Origin: Morinoia aosen
Taxonomy: Eukaryota > Arthropoda > Malacostraca > Amphipoda > Talitridae
Length of the DNA stretch: 64,000 nucleotides
Assembly: GCA_030386875.1 (NCBI GenBank)
Contig: CM059557.1
Coordinates: forward strand, 56,374,514 to 56,438,513
Direction of reading: 5' to 3'
The translations under genes and the position numbers were made by a program. Positions 1 to 11,390 of this stretch are shown here, piece by piece. Under the pieces are notes generated by a model. It made no database searches and was not told where the DNA came from. It saw only the letters and a list, made by a program, of their open reading frames with translations. Position 1 is the stretch's first letter. Each line of letters opens with the position of its first letter.

Positions 1-164
1 CCATTGTCATATTTTGTGTGTATCTTTCATTATAACAAGTAAAACGATGTGGCCACATTGAAAGAAACGTGTTTTCTTTCGGAAAAAAACTCCTTTGATT
101 TGAAGATTAGACTTGAAAAGACGGAAAATTTGAAAACCCTTAAACTTGGATTCTAAAGAAAAGA

Positions 165-430
165 AGTATATAACACGTGGTAAACACGATGTATGGATGA
201 ACCTGCGTGGTAAACACGATGTCTGGATGAGCCTGCGTGGTAAACACGATGTATGGATGAACCTGCGTGGTAAACACGATGTCTGGATGAACCTGCGTGG
301 TAAACACGATGTCTGGATGAGCCTGCGTGGTAAACACGATGTATGGATGAACCTGCGTGGTAAACACGATGTCTGGATGAACCTGCGTGGTAAACACGAT
401 GTCTGGATGAGCCTGCGTGGTAAACATGAT
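165..430. repeat. 30-bp minisatellite with 90-bp higher-order period
   Basis: Eight near-identical 30-bp units lie head to tail from 181 to 420, followed by diverged units to about 530. Three unit versions differ at two sites (gta or gtc in the middle, gaacc or gagcc near the end). Their order is a-b-a-c-b-a-c-b, so from the third unit on the array repeats every 90 bp. The unit length is a multiple of three, so frames on both strands stay open (a ten-residue RGKHDVWMNL-type repeat on the plus strand). I read these as side effects of the repeat and not as genes. Confidence 0.92.
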
Positions 431-530
431 GTATGAATGAGGCGCCCTAGTGAGCAGGATGTGTGGCTGAACTCGCAGAGCAAGCAGAATGTGTGGATGA
501 GCCAGCATTGTAAGTAAAATTTATGGCTGT

Positions 531-1297
531 GACAGTGCTCCTTAGTACACTATTGACCAATTTTTTTTAGCTCAACTCAAATTCCACCACTCTGAAGTTT
601 CTACTTTAAATAAGCACACTGTAAAATGACTCCGTAAATACATTTCGACAGCTCCCCAAAGGTAGACGTATAGGGCGTTCAAGTTTCCTAGGAGCTGGAA
701 CGAGGGAATGTTCTATGAAATGGACGATTCTTTACACGTTGACTACGTTTGTGCGGTTTTTACAGTTGTTGAAGTTAGGTTGTAAGTAGCAGAGTTTAAA
801 AAACGACAAAACTGCTCGAAAAAAACTTGTCTCTTTCTTAAGAAGCGTGAAAAATGTATGTAATAGTGCTATTATATTTTACCTCCTATTATAACATCTT
901 TTCTAAAAATAGGTATTGAAATAATTTGAATGCTGTCCATTTACATTTACCCTGTAAGACAATATCATTGTTAGTGAATAATTGCCATTGTAGGTAATTG
1001 CTCTCCGGTCAATTGTTTCCGTACAACAATTGCCTAAGAAACTTTGTTCGTCTAATTTGTGCATAATCTTACCTAATGAAACCCAGTGTAACCTAGCCAA
1101 AGATGAGAAATTTTTTGTATTAGTTCTGCAAATGTATAATTTATGCTCGTCATTAAACAATGAAAAAATAAAAAATAATTGAAGATATCTTCTTTGTGAA
1201 AATTTAGGCATTACAATTCAAATTAACAGGAGTAATTTGGAGTAGCTTCTTGCAAGGTAATAATACTTATAGTCCTACAGGTATATTCGTTCCAGAA
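531..1297. other. AT-rich unique DNA, no gene seen
   Basis: Only short open frames with no recognisable domain. A 102-codon frame on the minus strand (903-1211) has no motif I can name. Confidence 0.6.
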
Positions 1298-1470
1298 CGG
1301 GCAGTTGTGCATGGCAGTTCTCAAGGAAAAGTTGTTCGGGAGCAAACGGTTGTCCGGGGCGGTTCTACGGGAACAATTGCCCGGGGCCAGTTCTAAAGGA
1401 GAACTTGCCCGAGGGCAGTTCTAAGGGAGAAATTGCCCGAGGGCGGTTCTAAGGGACAGTTGTCGGAGAC
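1298..1470. repeat. degenerate GC-rich minisatellite, about 28-bp unit
   Basis: About five or six imperfect units built on gggcagttctaaggg followed by a ttgcccg-type end are visible. Units nearest 1380-1450 are best conserved; the left ones have internal gaps. The block is much richer in G than its surroundings. No coding sense is apparent. Confidence 0.7.
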
Positions 1471-2952
1471 AGTGTCAAGGCAGCTATAAAGTATTTTTCC
1501 AGTTATCAAAGGAGACAGAGTAGCTAGTTTTACGATTTCTTAACAACAGTCGTTACACTGCCAGATCTACATAGTGTTCCTCTGTTAAGTTCTCTAAAAA
1601 GAAAGGTACAATACAAGAAAGGTACAAGAAAGGTTGGCTTACAATATTTTTGCAAGCAAATGCAATCAGCCTAAACGTACCCTAAGCTGAATCAAGGATA
1701 CGCCTGCGAGCTAGCCCCCTGAACTTACGGCTATCGGCTGGCTTTCTAGCTACGACCGCATTAAAAAATCCATAAAAAAGTTGAACTGAGTGCACCTTTA
1801 GGATTTTACAACTACCATCAACTCCGTCAGAAAAGAGCGTTTAAAATAATATAGTAGTCATAACCTGTGTTTGATTCCCATTCGGTTAGAAAGCGATTTG
1901 GGGTCTGCGATAAAGGTCCTCGTTCCATTTGGGAATTCATATTGTACGAAAATAAGGAAAAACAGAGGGTTTAGCATCATGTTTTTTTTACATTTAAGTT
2001 GAACGCTAATTCAGTGAGCTTGAAGATTATTGTAAAGAGCAATTTCATTTGCAAGCAAATGCTCACTGCGATTCCTAAAGGAATAAAATAAGTTTGTTTA
2101 AAACGCAAATAACTAGGCTTGTAAACTTATTTATCCGAGCCATTAGGTTACAAGAAAAGAATAGAGGATGTAGTATTCTATGATACTTTATCAGAAGCGT
2201 CTTTCTCAGTAAACAATTTCTTTTTAACAGATAATAACTACTTCTAAATCAGAAACTAAAACAGATGCGATCAGACATTTGATTGGTGTCTCAAGTGCCT
2301 GGGATTTTCTTAATGTTCAATATGTATATAAAGCAAATCGACTCATTTAGGGCGTTTATATTTAGCTTTCGTACGTTCTTCATATGTATTCAAATGGATG
2401 TCTTTTTTTATTTCAGATCAGTCAGTCAATAATTTGAAACTATATATGTATTATTCTCGTACACATTGGTATGAGTTGGCGCTGCCGCACACGCTTGTTC
2501 GTGTACTGTATACTGGCGTGTGTTGCTCTGGCACTTGGAACGAATGAACCAAATTTCTTGACGCGTGTTTCTCTAGTTCCTTGCCATGCGCCAAAGCATC
2601 AAATTATTGAACAATAATCGTGAAGGTAAAATTAGCCAAACGGAGCCTTCACTAATGATACGAATGAGACGGTTAACGGTGGCAAAACGGCTTACCGGCA
2701 TCAAATCAACTAACTAAAAATTATATTTTTAACCAAAATAACGACATCCTAAAATATTGGCTGGCAACCTCATAAAAATGCAAAAGTAGCAGGCCATCGC
2801 ATCAATCTTACCTCACGATACTATAGCTCTGAAAAAACTAGGTTGGATTTAAATAAACGATACGCCCCTGCAGAAGTTTGCCTCAGTAATTTAAGCTTTA
2901 TTTTCCCACATTTTTCTCGAAAAACAATTACCCCAGTTTCAGATCTGCATGC
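1471..2952. other. AT-rich unique DNA, no gene seen
   Basis: No open frame of note, no recognisable transposon domain and no tandem repeat beyond short homopolymers. Confidence 0.55.
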
Positions 2953-3045
2953 TTTTATTTAAGCAACGGTACCATCCTTTTTATTTAATTTAAGCAACGG
3001 TACCATCCTTTTCATTTAATTTAAGCAACGGTACCATTCTTTCTC
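2953..3045. repeat. 31-bp direct repeat, three copies
   Basis: The core aagcaacggtaccat occurs at 2961, 2992 and 3023, exactly 31 bp apart, each preceded by a TTTAATTTAA-like stretch. Three copies only; function unknown. Confidence 0.88.
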
Positions 3046-3793
3046 TTGGATGTTTTCCGCGTCCATCTAATTGATTTTCTCGCATAAAACAACCTTAAAT
3101 TAACATAGTTTGATAGGATATCATGAACAACGTTTTTAGGTTGTTACGATACCCACAATCCCATCATAGAAGTAAAAAACATTTTCCTACCGATGCCTAA
3201 CAATAATTTGTCTTCGTGCTGGCAACGAAACAACTATCTTTATGACAGCCTCGTCCGTTGAGTCTGCGCACAATGTTGATAGATGAGCAAAACTGCACAC
3301 TGGAAGTTGATTACACAGTAACGTATCCTGCCTGTTTTCATTTTCAGCCATATTTATTTTCAAATGTAATACCGTTATGAAGATTATGAAATTTCTTTCT
3401 TGTACAATATCATACAATCGTACGGAAATTTTCGAAAGCATTTTAAATTAAAATTACTAAAAATTGGTCCGTTCCCTTATTTTCCTTATACTCATACCCA
3501 AGCAGTTCATCATAGGTTAAATTTAATGAGTCTGAGCAAAAAATTATCAGAAGTAATAGTTACTAATCGAAAATAGGATGCGTGAAAAAAATTAAGAGAA
3601 ACTAATATCAGTATACAGCAGTATAAAATCACTTCAAATTCCGTTGAAACCAATGATGATACAACTTCATATCAACAAGATCACCTTTGCGAAATTGAAT
3701 AGCTTTACACGCGCACTTGAGAACAGAGAACTACTAATCACATAAAGTATGGGAAAAAGTTAAAGCTGCTCTGAAGATCAAATAAACCGTGTG

Positions 3794-3815
3794 CATAACC
3801 TGTCCCCAGGTTATG
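3794..3815. repeat. short perfect hairpin
   Basis: CATAACCT and AGGTTATG form an 8-bp perfect stem around a GTCCCC loop. It lies just left of the solitary satellite relative that starts at 3826. Confidence 0.6.
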
Positions 3816-3825
3816 ACATTTAATC

Positions 3826-3915
3826 TGGACATTTAAAATGGGCAGATTTGCGCCGTATTTTATTCTGAGCTTGGAAGTGGCATTTTGAAGCTGGATATGA
3901 ACCATGTTGTAAAAA
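3826..3915. repeat. solitary copy of the left flank of the 29-bp satellite
   Basis: About 90 bp here match 9002-9091 in the same orientation with scattered substitutions. Both contain the blocks gggcagatttg, gctggatatgaaccatgttg and the linking sequence between them. The segment includes diverged satellite-like words (gattctg, gctggatatgaa), so it is a single relict of the array that begins at 8873 and stands about 5 kb away from it. Confidence 0.85.
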
Positions 3916-6900
3916 CGAATTCCAGGCTGAGATACTTGTGGTTGTTTTTAATTGTTTTTTCACTTCAGTATTTGAAGTGTCTCAAAGATTGATACCATTC
4001 ATAGTTGAATACGCGTTAGGGTTCAGCATATATTTCTACGAGTAACGCGTTTCTGCATTCAATACGATTCCGGATTTATTATACATTTGGTGTTTGATGC
4101 GTTTTAAGCTCACTTCGTTTCAAAGGTTAACATGTTTCAAGATTTAATAAGTGTAAGGTTTGAGATACTACAAGAATTAATTCGTTTTTTTGGCTAATAC
4201 CTACATATTGAGGACTTATGTAAAAATGTAGATTTTGTATAAGCAATTTTAATGAAAGTTTCTGAGCAAAAACCAAAGCACTCTATATTTTTTGAAAAAT
4301 TGTATGTGGTCGATCTAAAAATGAATTCTTTGTGCTTCGACCCATACGCTGTAAAATAGGCAAAATATACAGAGAATTGAAAAATAATGACTAAACAATT
4401 GCGCACATTATTATATGTGACGAGAGACGTTTGCACTACAGTAATTCCGAGATCGCTACCACACGTTAAGAACTGAACACAAGTAAAAATAAAATTCCTA
4501 ATCGTTTGGGTGCCCAACCTAATCGTAATTGTTCGTTCCTAATCGTACGGGTGCCCAACCAAAAGCAAGAGAGGCGCACTCTCCATATCATTAGAATTAA
4601 GTTGGTTTTGACGTGCATATAAAAAGAGATTCAAAATTTTAAGTTTCGTTTCATTTAAAACAGCTTCTAAAATTTAAAAATCAAAATCAGAGAATTTTAA
4701 CACCACACTGGTTCAAGGAATGAGATCTTATGACAGAGTGTAGGGTGAAAAAGCCGAGCTCCAGTTCTGAAACTAATTGCGACGTGCTCCGCCCTGTCTG
4801 AAACGTAATGAACGGATTTTTGAACCGACTGAAGTCGATGCACACTGTACACAATAATATTAATGGTTGACAAAGTAAGAACGGATACGCCAAGTTATTT
4901 CGTCCTAATACAGAAAAAATTAACCATTTGTGAATGCATTTACTGCACAACTTGAAAAGATACATTTGGAAGAAAATACGATATCAATGAGAACAATTCA
5001 CGTTTAAACTGATCTGGCTGCTCACTAAAATAGGGAATACAAGTATACAATCTTGAGTTGATCAGTACGAGTAGAGGGGGCAAAATCATTTTTCTCGTTC
5101 AAAAAAGGTTCCGATCTTGGAATTGATCATCGTAAGAAGGAAGCACTTTGATGCAAAGAAGCCGCGTAAAATTTAATTCGGATTGCAGTGCTTTAAAAAA
5201 GGGAACAGCTTGTATTCGTCATAGAAGCGTTCTAATAGAATTAAATTTCCACTGAAAAGGACAAAAGTGAAAGTACTTGATCGTGCAAACCTGAAAGACA
5301 TGTCTAACAAAAAACCCAAGTTTTCAATATCCCTTTTCTTTCAGTTACAAGAGCGGCTAGAATGTAAGTTTGCAATTGCTTTCATATTCCCTAGTAAGTT
5401 TTATAGAAGGATGTTTGGAGCTCAAATGTAGTATAAACAGAAAACCATGAGAGTAATTTCGAATGTCTATACACCTTTTGTAGAATACCGGTAGATAATT
5501 ACATAGACTATCACCGAGCCATATTTTCTCATGATGACATAAATACTGTATGTTGGTAACCGTAGAACTAAGTGGTTATCCCATCCAGCGAACGTGAAGT
5601 TGTCATACAATTTGCCTGGAAAGATAAAAAATAATTTGATACACTAAATTCCAAAAAAGTATTCAATAAGGACTACATTAGGCCCAACACTATAGAAGAT
5701 GAACGACTGAAGAGATCTGCAGATCAAAATCAATAGTTTCTTCCAAAGACACATTAATGAACAAGTTTTCAATATTCAATGAGACTATGAATTAATTTTC
5801 AGAGTTATCAAATTTTACTGATACTCTATAAATACAGTATTTAACTTTTTGAGGATTGAAACATTTAAGAATCAATACGTTTCAATGTCTAATACGTTTT
5901 AAAATAGAATACAATGTAATTTTTGACACAAAATAGCTCTTTATACGTTCCAGGTAATATGAATTAATTTCTAGGAACAATTCTTAATAACATAAGTAGT
6001 GATTGTGCGTCCATGACCCTCATCGCTGCCGAGGTGGATTAATTTTTCAGACGCCAAATGTAACTGAACAACGACTTGTAACATATTATTCGGAACATTG
6101 CTAACCCTTTTTCAAAAGGAAAGCAGTTCCACGACATTTATTAACAATCTAATTTTAAGTTAATTCAACACATTCAAATTCATTTCACCAAATTTCCACT
6201 TGCAGAAGCCCCAAAAAACATTCAGATAGCTTAGATTTAAATTCACAGGTGTAATTCCAAGCCACGAGAATGGAATTCCCTTTCATATCATTTACGGAGC
6301 CAAAAGACTGTCATTGCTGTATCACGCTTCCTGTACGACCCCTAAATTTCACAGATACGCTCTTCATTGCGACTCGCAAGCGAGCAGTCCAATATATCCG
6401 TTCAGGAACCCGCAATCCCCCGAAATATTCGTGTAATACGTCCGTGTGCAGTAATAATACCTAATAATACTTAATGTAGGGCCCATTCCAGCCGGCTGGA
6501 GGCAGTCTTGCTCGCAGAGGTCAGCAGCCGCCGAGTTTTACATTGGCAGAGAGGGCAGAGTGAGCTTCGTTACAGCAGTTTCCTTCATGGCTCTAATTTA
6601 TTGCTCTCTTGGTAGATATCAAGAATAAGAACAGAAAACGGTGGTGTAATGCTTGAAGTGATAAATGTGAGCTCTTATAAAAAAGTTGTACGTGAATGAG
6701 AGTGATTCATCGCTCCCTAGGAAGAAATGAATAAAAAGTGCAACAAACAATGATGGAAAGCTTTTATTTAATGAACATAAAAAATACAGAGAGAGTGGGT
6801 TTTACTTACGAGAAGATTAATCATCGTAATTTTGCATTTTAACAGAGACCACTTGAAAGGTGAAGTATGCGAAAGCGACCTAACAAAAAACGTATTGCAA

Positions 6901-6967
6901 AAATGAATTTGCTGTGCTCGTAAAAATAATTCCATGCTTTGTCCAATACTATTTGCTCCCTAAAGTC
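3916..6967. other. AT-rich DNA, no gene supported
   Basis: Contains a short direct repeat at 4497-4560 (listed separately) and a GC-rich patch at about 6480-6560. Open frames such as 4194-4517 and 4687-4965 on the minus strand show no domain. The 4687-4965 frame has a faint FQTGRST string recalling the finger region of non-LTR reverse transcriptases, but nothing around it supports that. Confidence 0.5.
4497..4560. repeat. short imperfect direct repeat
   Basis: Two copies of a 23-bp word (cctaatcgt, two variable bases, gggtgcccaacc) lie 40 bp apart. They may be a remnant of a longer duplication. Confidence 0.7.
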
Positions 6968-7200
6968 CAGAATTGCAATTAGTCTAATGTTATAATAAGG
7001 TCAGTATAATAAATCGAATACGGTAGGTAATCCAATGCTGCAATGCTCTAGTGAGTCTATGCTATTATAATTCTTGCGATATAGGTCTAATGCAGTAAGT
7101 CCAACGTTATCTGCTCCAATAATTCAAAAGTGTAATAAGTCTAATGTTTGTTATTACAGTTTAATGTAATAATGAGTCCGTCGTTATAATGAGTCTAATT
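6968..7200. repeat. diffuse repeat of a gtctaatg/taataatg word
   Basis: The words agtctaatg, gagtcta, gtccaacg and taatgag recur many times in about 230 bp without strict period. It looks like an old tandem array that has lost register. Confidence 0.5.
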
Positions 7201-8500
7201 AACTTTGCCAAAATTAATCCAACGTTATTTCACCGCCAAAGTGAGGTACATTCAACAGAAAGAAGTACACTTCTATGCTTCTCAAATGTGATCATTGTTA
7301 GCTCAGACGAGGACGATGAGCCACGCCCGAAAATTTTACGCCAGAAATGCGAGTCATATTATTGCTCAACTGTTTTCCCTAAGAATATCATCGCTATCAA
7401 GAAAAAGTGCACGATTGTAAACTCGAAGAACTGAAGAGTTTTCTGTTTAATTAAATACTCCATCGTATTGCGTGATTAACGCTGTCAATTTGTATGTTTA
7501 TAATTCGTCATAAAAATCCAGATCTTTTGAGCTGTGAGCCGAGGCGGAATATTAAGGTGCTTGTTTTGCGTTTTGCAGTAATTAACCGCAGAAATTTTAT
7601 GGTCTTTCCTATTCACAAAATATTCTAATGCCCTTCATGGCAGAAAAATATCAAACGGCTCAGCAAAGTTTCTCCTCTTTAATTTATTAATGCTTTGTAA
7701 ATTTGTGGAGACGAATATAAACCACATTTCGTTAGATTCACAGCTCATCATACCCCATTGATCCTCAAAAAATCATGGACTTGTTTATCTCTTAGTCAAA
7801 TTCCCACTAGTTTAGGGGGATTAAAGTCAACTCGGTCCCCTGAAATTCGCGGAGTTTTGCCATCAAGGCAACGGGGTTCCCGGACATTCCGAGGGGAGCT
7901 ATTTGTTTTCTGAATTATGTAGCAACTACTTCAATTTAAATAACGACGTCTGCTGCTGCCAAGCGAAGGGAACGCCAACGTACACCTTCACAGCTAAATT
8001 AAGCTCAGGGCTCTCGCGGTGCTCTAACTACTGAGCATCTTCTTCTAATTCCAGCAGTTCGATCTGGAAAATACAAGCTCAATCAACAAAAATTTCGTGT
8101 TGGGTTTTTAGATTATGAGTGTCTCTGTACTAATTACCTGAACAGAAAATGTAACATCATGAACATGAAAAACTTTAGAGAACAAGTATGTGTTCAACTG
8201 CTTTTTAATGCATTTGTAAACACAGCAATTGAAGTTGTCGCGTATTCTTCGTATTAAAATGTCGAATTTTTGGCAGAAAAACTTACTCATTTAGCCTCCG
8301 AATAATATCCCTCACCTCATCATTGACATTTGGATCCTCCTTTTATTTTTTTTCTATCCCTGACATCTATTTGATGCGCGTTCATTTTATTAACTCTTTA
8401 TTTTCCTTGTGCATAAAACTACATCGGTTCTCGTTCTAGATTATACCAGTATTATATCTTGCTCTTAATTTAAATATTTCAATGAATCTGTTGAGTTAAT
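7201..8500. other. no gene supported
   Basis: AT-rich with short frames only. The 81-codon plus-strand frame at 7189-7434 contains SSDEDDEPRPK, a low-complexity acidic run, with no further support. Confidence 0.5.
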
Positions 8501-8854
8501 ATGTTCCGCGAACAATTTGCTACAATGTCAGGTAAATATGATGCAACAGCATTCAACGTTTCGATAACAAGTTCCAGAAGCTACGAGCTTCCACCCCATT
8601 CTCTGGAGCAACATCATGAACACCAGCCTTTAATAACTTGTTTAACGGAGAAGAAATTTTTCGGGCTTGCGCAACAGCCCAGACCACTCATCGCCCTCCA
8701 TTACCTTAATTTAATAAGAACCCCATCGCGCTCTGATCCCTCATTACAGGTCCACAAATGCGATGAATATCTACGCAAACTCAAGCTGAACCGTGTCATT
8801 TTAGCCAAAACTAGGACGCTCGTTTCTTTCAGCTTTAACTTGGGCTCGATTTGA
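8501..8854 (+). CDS. unrecognised 117-codon open frame
   Basis: An ATG-started frame of 117 codons ends 19 bp before the satellite array begins. Composition is non-repetitive (rich in S, L, H, R) and no domain, signal peptide or membrane segment is evident. Local base composition is somewhat richer in GC than the flanks. There is no clear splice or promoter context, and a frame this long can occur by chance in 64 kb. I do not recognise it and do not assign a function; it may be nothing. Confidence 0.12.
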   Translation: MFREQFATMSGKYDATAFNVSITSSRSYELPPHSLEQHHEHQPLITCLTEKKFFGLAQQPRPLIALHYLNLIRTPSRSDPSLQVHKCDEYLRKLKLNRVILAKTRTLVSFSFNLGSI

Positions 8855-8872
8855 AACAGCTTATAGTCTCAG

Positions 8873-9180
8873 TGTGAAGATGAAACGTGTAAAATTTTAA
8901 GGCTAGGTATGAAACTTATGGAATCCTGAAGCGTAGTATGAAACATAAAATTCTGAGGCAGGACATCAACGTGTAGTGTTATGAGGCTGGACTTGGAAAT
9001 CGGGACATTTAAAATGGGCAGATTTGCACCGTATTTGATTCTGTGCTTAGATGTGGCAGTCTGGAGCTGGATATGAACCATGTTGTAAAAAGTACCTGCG
9101 TGGATAAATTGCAACTGCGTTATGAAAAATTTTCTCTTCAAATACAGATAAGAGAGAATTTTGAGAATCGTAAAATAAAG
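8873..9180. repeat. degenerate left edge of the 29-bp satellite
   Basis: Units of roughly 27-30 bp with the words tgaggctgga or tgaagcgtag and atgaaac are recognisable but highly diverged. This fits array edges, which escape homogenisation. Part of it (9002-9091) has the solitary relative at 3826-3915. Confidence 0.8.
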
Positions 9181-11040
9181 GTATGGTATTCTGACGCTAG
9201 ATAAAAAACCTTGGGTATTCTGAAGCTGGATAAGAAACGTTGGGTATTCTGAAGCTGGATAAGAAACGTTGGGTATTCTGAAGCAGGATAAGAAACGTTG
9301 GATATTCTGAAGCTGGATAAGAAACGTTGGGTATTCTGAAGCTGGATAAGAAATGTATTGCATTCTGAAGCTGGATAAGAAACGTTGGGTATTCTGAAGC
9401 TGGATAAGAAACGTTGGGTATTCTGAAGCTGGATAAGAAATGTATTGCATTCTGAAGCTGGATAAGAAACGTTGGGTATTCTGAAGCTGGATAAGAAACG
9501 GTGGATATTCTGAAGCTGGATAAGAAACGTTGGGTATTCTGAAGCTGGATAAGAAATGTATTGCATTCTGAAGCTGGATAAGAAACGTTGTGTATTCTGA
9601 AGCAGGATAAGAAACGTTGGGTATTCTGAAGCTGGATAAGAAATGTATTGCATTCTGAAGCTGGATAAGAAACGTTGGGTATTCTGAAGCTGGATTAGAA
9701 GCGTTGGGTATTCTGAAGCTGGATAAGAAATGTATTGCATTCTGAAGCTGGATAAGAAATGTATTGCATTCTGAAGCTGGATAAGAAACGTTGGGTATTC
9801 TGAAGCAGGATAAGAAACGTTGGATATTCTGAAGCTGGATAAGAAACGTTGGGTATTCTGAAGCTGGATAAGAAATGTATTGCATTCTGAAGCTGGATAA
9901 GAAACGTTGGATATTCTGAAGCTGGATAAGAAACGTTGGGTATTCTGAAGCTGGATAAGAAACGTTGGGTATTCTGAAGCTGGATAAGAAATGTATTGCA
10001 TTCTGAAGCTGGATAAGAAACGTTGGGTATTCTGAAGCTGGATAAGAAATGTATTGCATTCTGAAGCTGGATAAGAAACGTTGGGTATTCTGAAGCTGGA
10101 TAAGAAACGTTGGGTATTCTGAAGCTGGATAAGAAACGTTGGGTATTCTGAAGCTGGATAAGAAATGTATTGCATTCTGAAGCTGGATAAGAAACGTTGG
10201 GTATTCTGAAGCTGGATAAGAAACGCTGGGTATTCTGAAGCTGGATAAGAAATGTATTGCATTCTGAAGCTGGATAAGAAACGTTGGGTATTCTGAAGCT
10301 GGATAAGAAACGTTGGGTATTCTGAAGCTGGATAAGAAACGTTGGGTATTCTGAAGCTGGATAAGAAATGTATTGCATTCTGAAGCTGGATAAGAAACGT
10401 TGGGTATTCTGAAGCTGGATAAGAAACGTTGGGTATTCTGAAGCTGGATAAGAAATGTATTGCATTCTGAAGCTGGATAAGAAACGTTGGATATTCTGAA
10501 GCTGGATAAGAAACGTTGGGTATTCTGAAGCTGGATAAGAAATGTATTGCATTCTGAAGCTGGATAAGAAACGTTGGGTATTCTGAAGCAGGATAAGAAA
10601 TGTATTGCATTCTGAAGCTGGATAAGAAACGTTGCGTATTCTGAAGCTGGATTAGAAGCGTTGGGTATTCTGAAGCTGGATAAGAAACGTTGGGTATTCT
10701 GAAGCTGGATAAGAAACGTTGGGTATTCTGAAGCAGGATAAGAAATGTATTGCATTCTGAAGCTGGATAAGAAACGTTGCGTATTCTGAAGCTGGATTAG
10801 AAGCGTTGGGTATTCTGAAGCTGGATAAGAAACGTTGGGTATTCTGAAGCTGGATAAGAAACGTTGGGTATTCTGAAGCAGGATAAGAAACGTTGGATAT
10901 TCTGAAGCTGGATAAGAAACGTTGCGTATTCTGAAGCTGGATTAGAAGCGTTGGGTATTCTGAAGCTGGATTAGAAGCGTTGGGTATTCTGAAGCTGGAT
11001 AAGAAACGTTGGGTATTCTGAAGCTGGATAAGATACTTAA
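9181..11040. repeat. 29-bp satellite, subfamilies A and B interspersed
   Basis: About 63 units estimated from length. Each has tctgaagctggataagaaa followed by a variable tail. Type A carries cgttgggta and type B carries tgtattgca, both keeping the 29-bp length. B units occur singly after one to four A units in an irregular mosaic; rarer forms (aagcagga, ggattagaagcg) recur in blocks. All three minus-strand frames stay open for hundreds of codons (up to 628) because the unit lacks stops. The peptide repeats every 29 residues through three frames, so this is not a protein gene. Confidence 0.95.
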
Positions 11041-11390
11041 AGCATTCTGAAACTGGATGAAAAACTTGTAGCACCTGATGCTGAATAAAGAACTTATAGC
11101 ATCCTTGTGCTGAAAAAGGGACTTATGGCACTCTGAAGCAGTATAAGAAACTAATGACATTCTGAAGATAGACTTGAAACGTGTTAGATTTTGTGTTGGT
11201 CATGGAACATTCAGTATTGTGCGGGCCATGAAACATTCAGTATTGTGCTGGTCATGATACATTCAGTATTGTGCTGGTCATGAAACATTCAAGATTGTGC
11301 TGGTCATGAAACATTCAGTATTCAGAGGCTGGTTACGAAAAATTTCTCACACTGAGGGTTGCTGTAAAACTTTTTGTATTCAGAAGCTAG
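11041..11390. repeat. diverged satellite units, including a 26-bp subfamily
   Basis: Between the A/B block and the C block lie aged units. From about 11183 to 11325 there are five or so copies of a 26-bp version (gtgctggtcatgaaacattc), confirmed by the spacing 11245 to 11271. It shares the ctgg-atgaaac skeleton with the 29-bp units, so one ancestral repeat has given units of two lengths. Confidence 0.85.

Noticed and set aside
7-508. Repeat-rich open frames on both strands at the left end
   Set aside because: They are produced by the 30-bp minisatellite, whose length is a multiple of three.
4687-4965. Reverse-transcriptase-like string FQTGRSTSQL on the minus strand
   Set aside because: A single short string without the flanking aspartate-containing palm motif; no neighbouring frame supports it.
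8869-11160. Very long minus-strand open frames (up to 628 codons) with a regular 29-residue repeat
   Set aside because: They lie wholly in the 29-bp satellite. All three minus frames are open because the unit has no stop in any frame. There is no start context, no domain and no composition change, so it is not a repeat protein gene.
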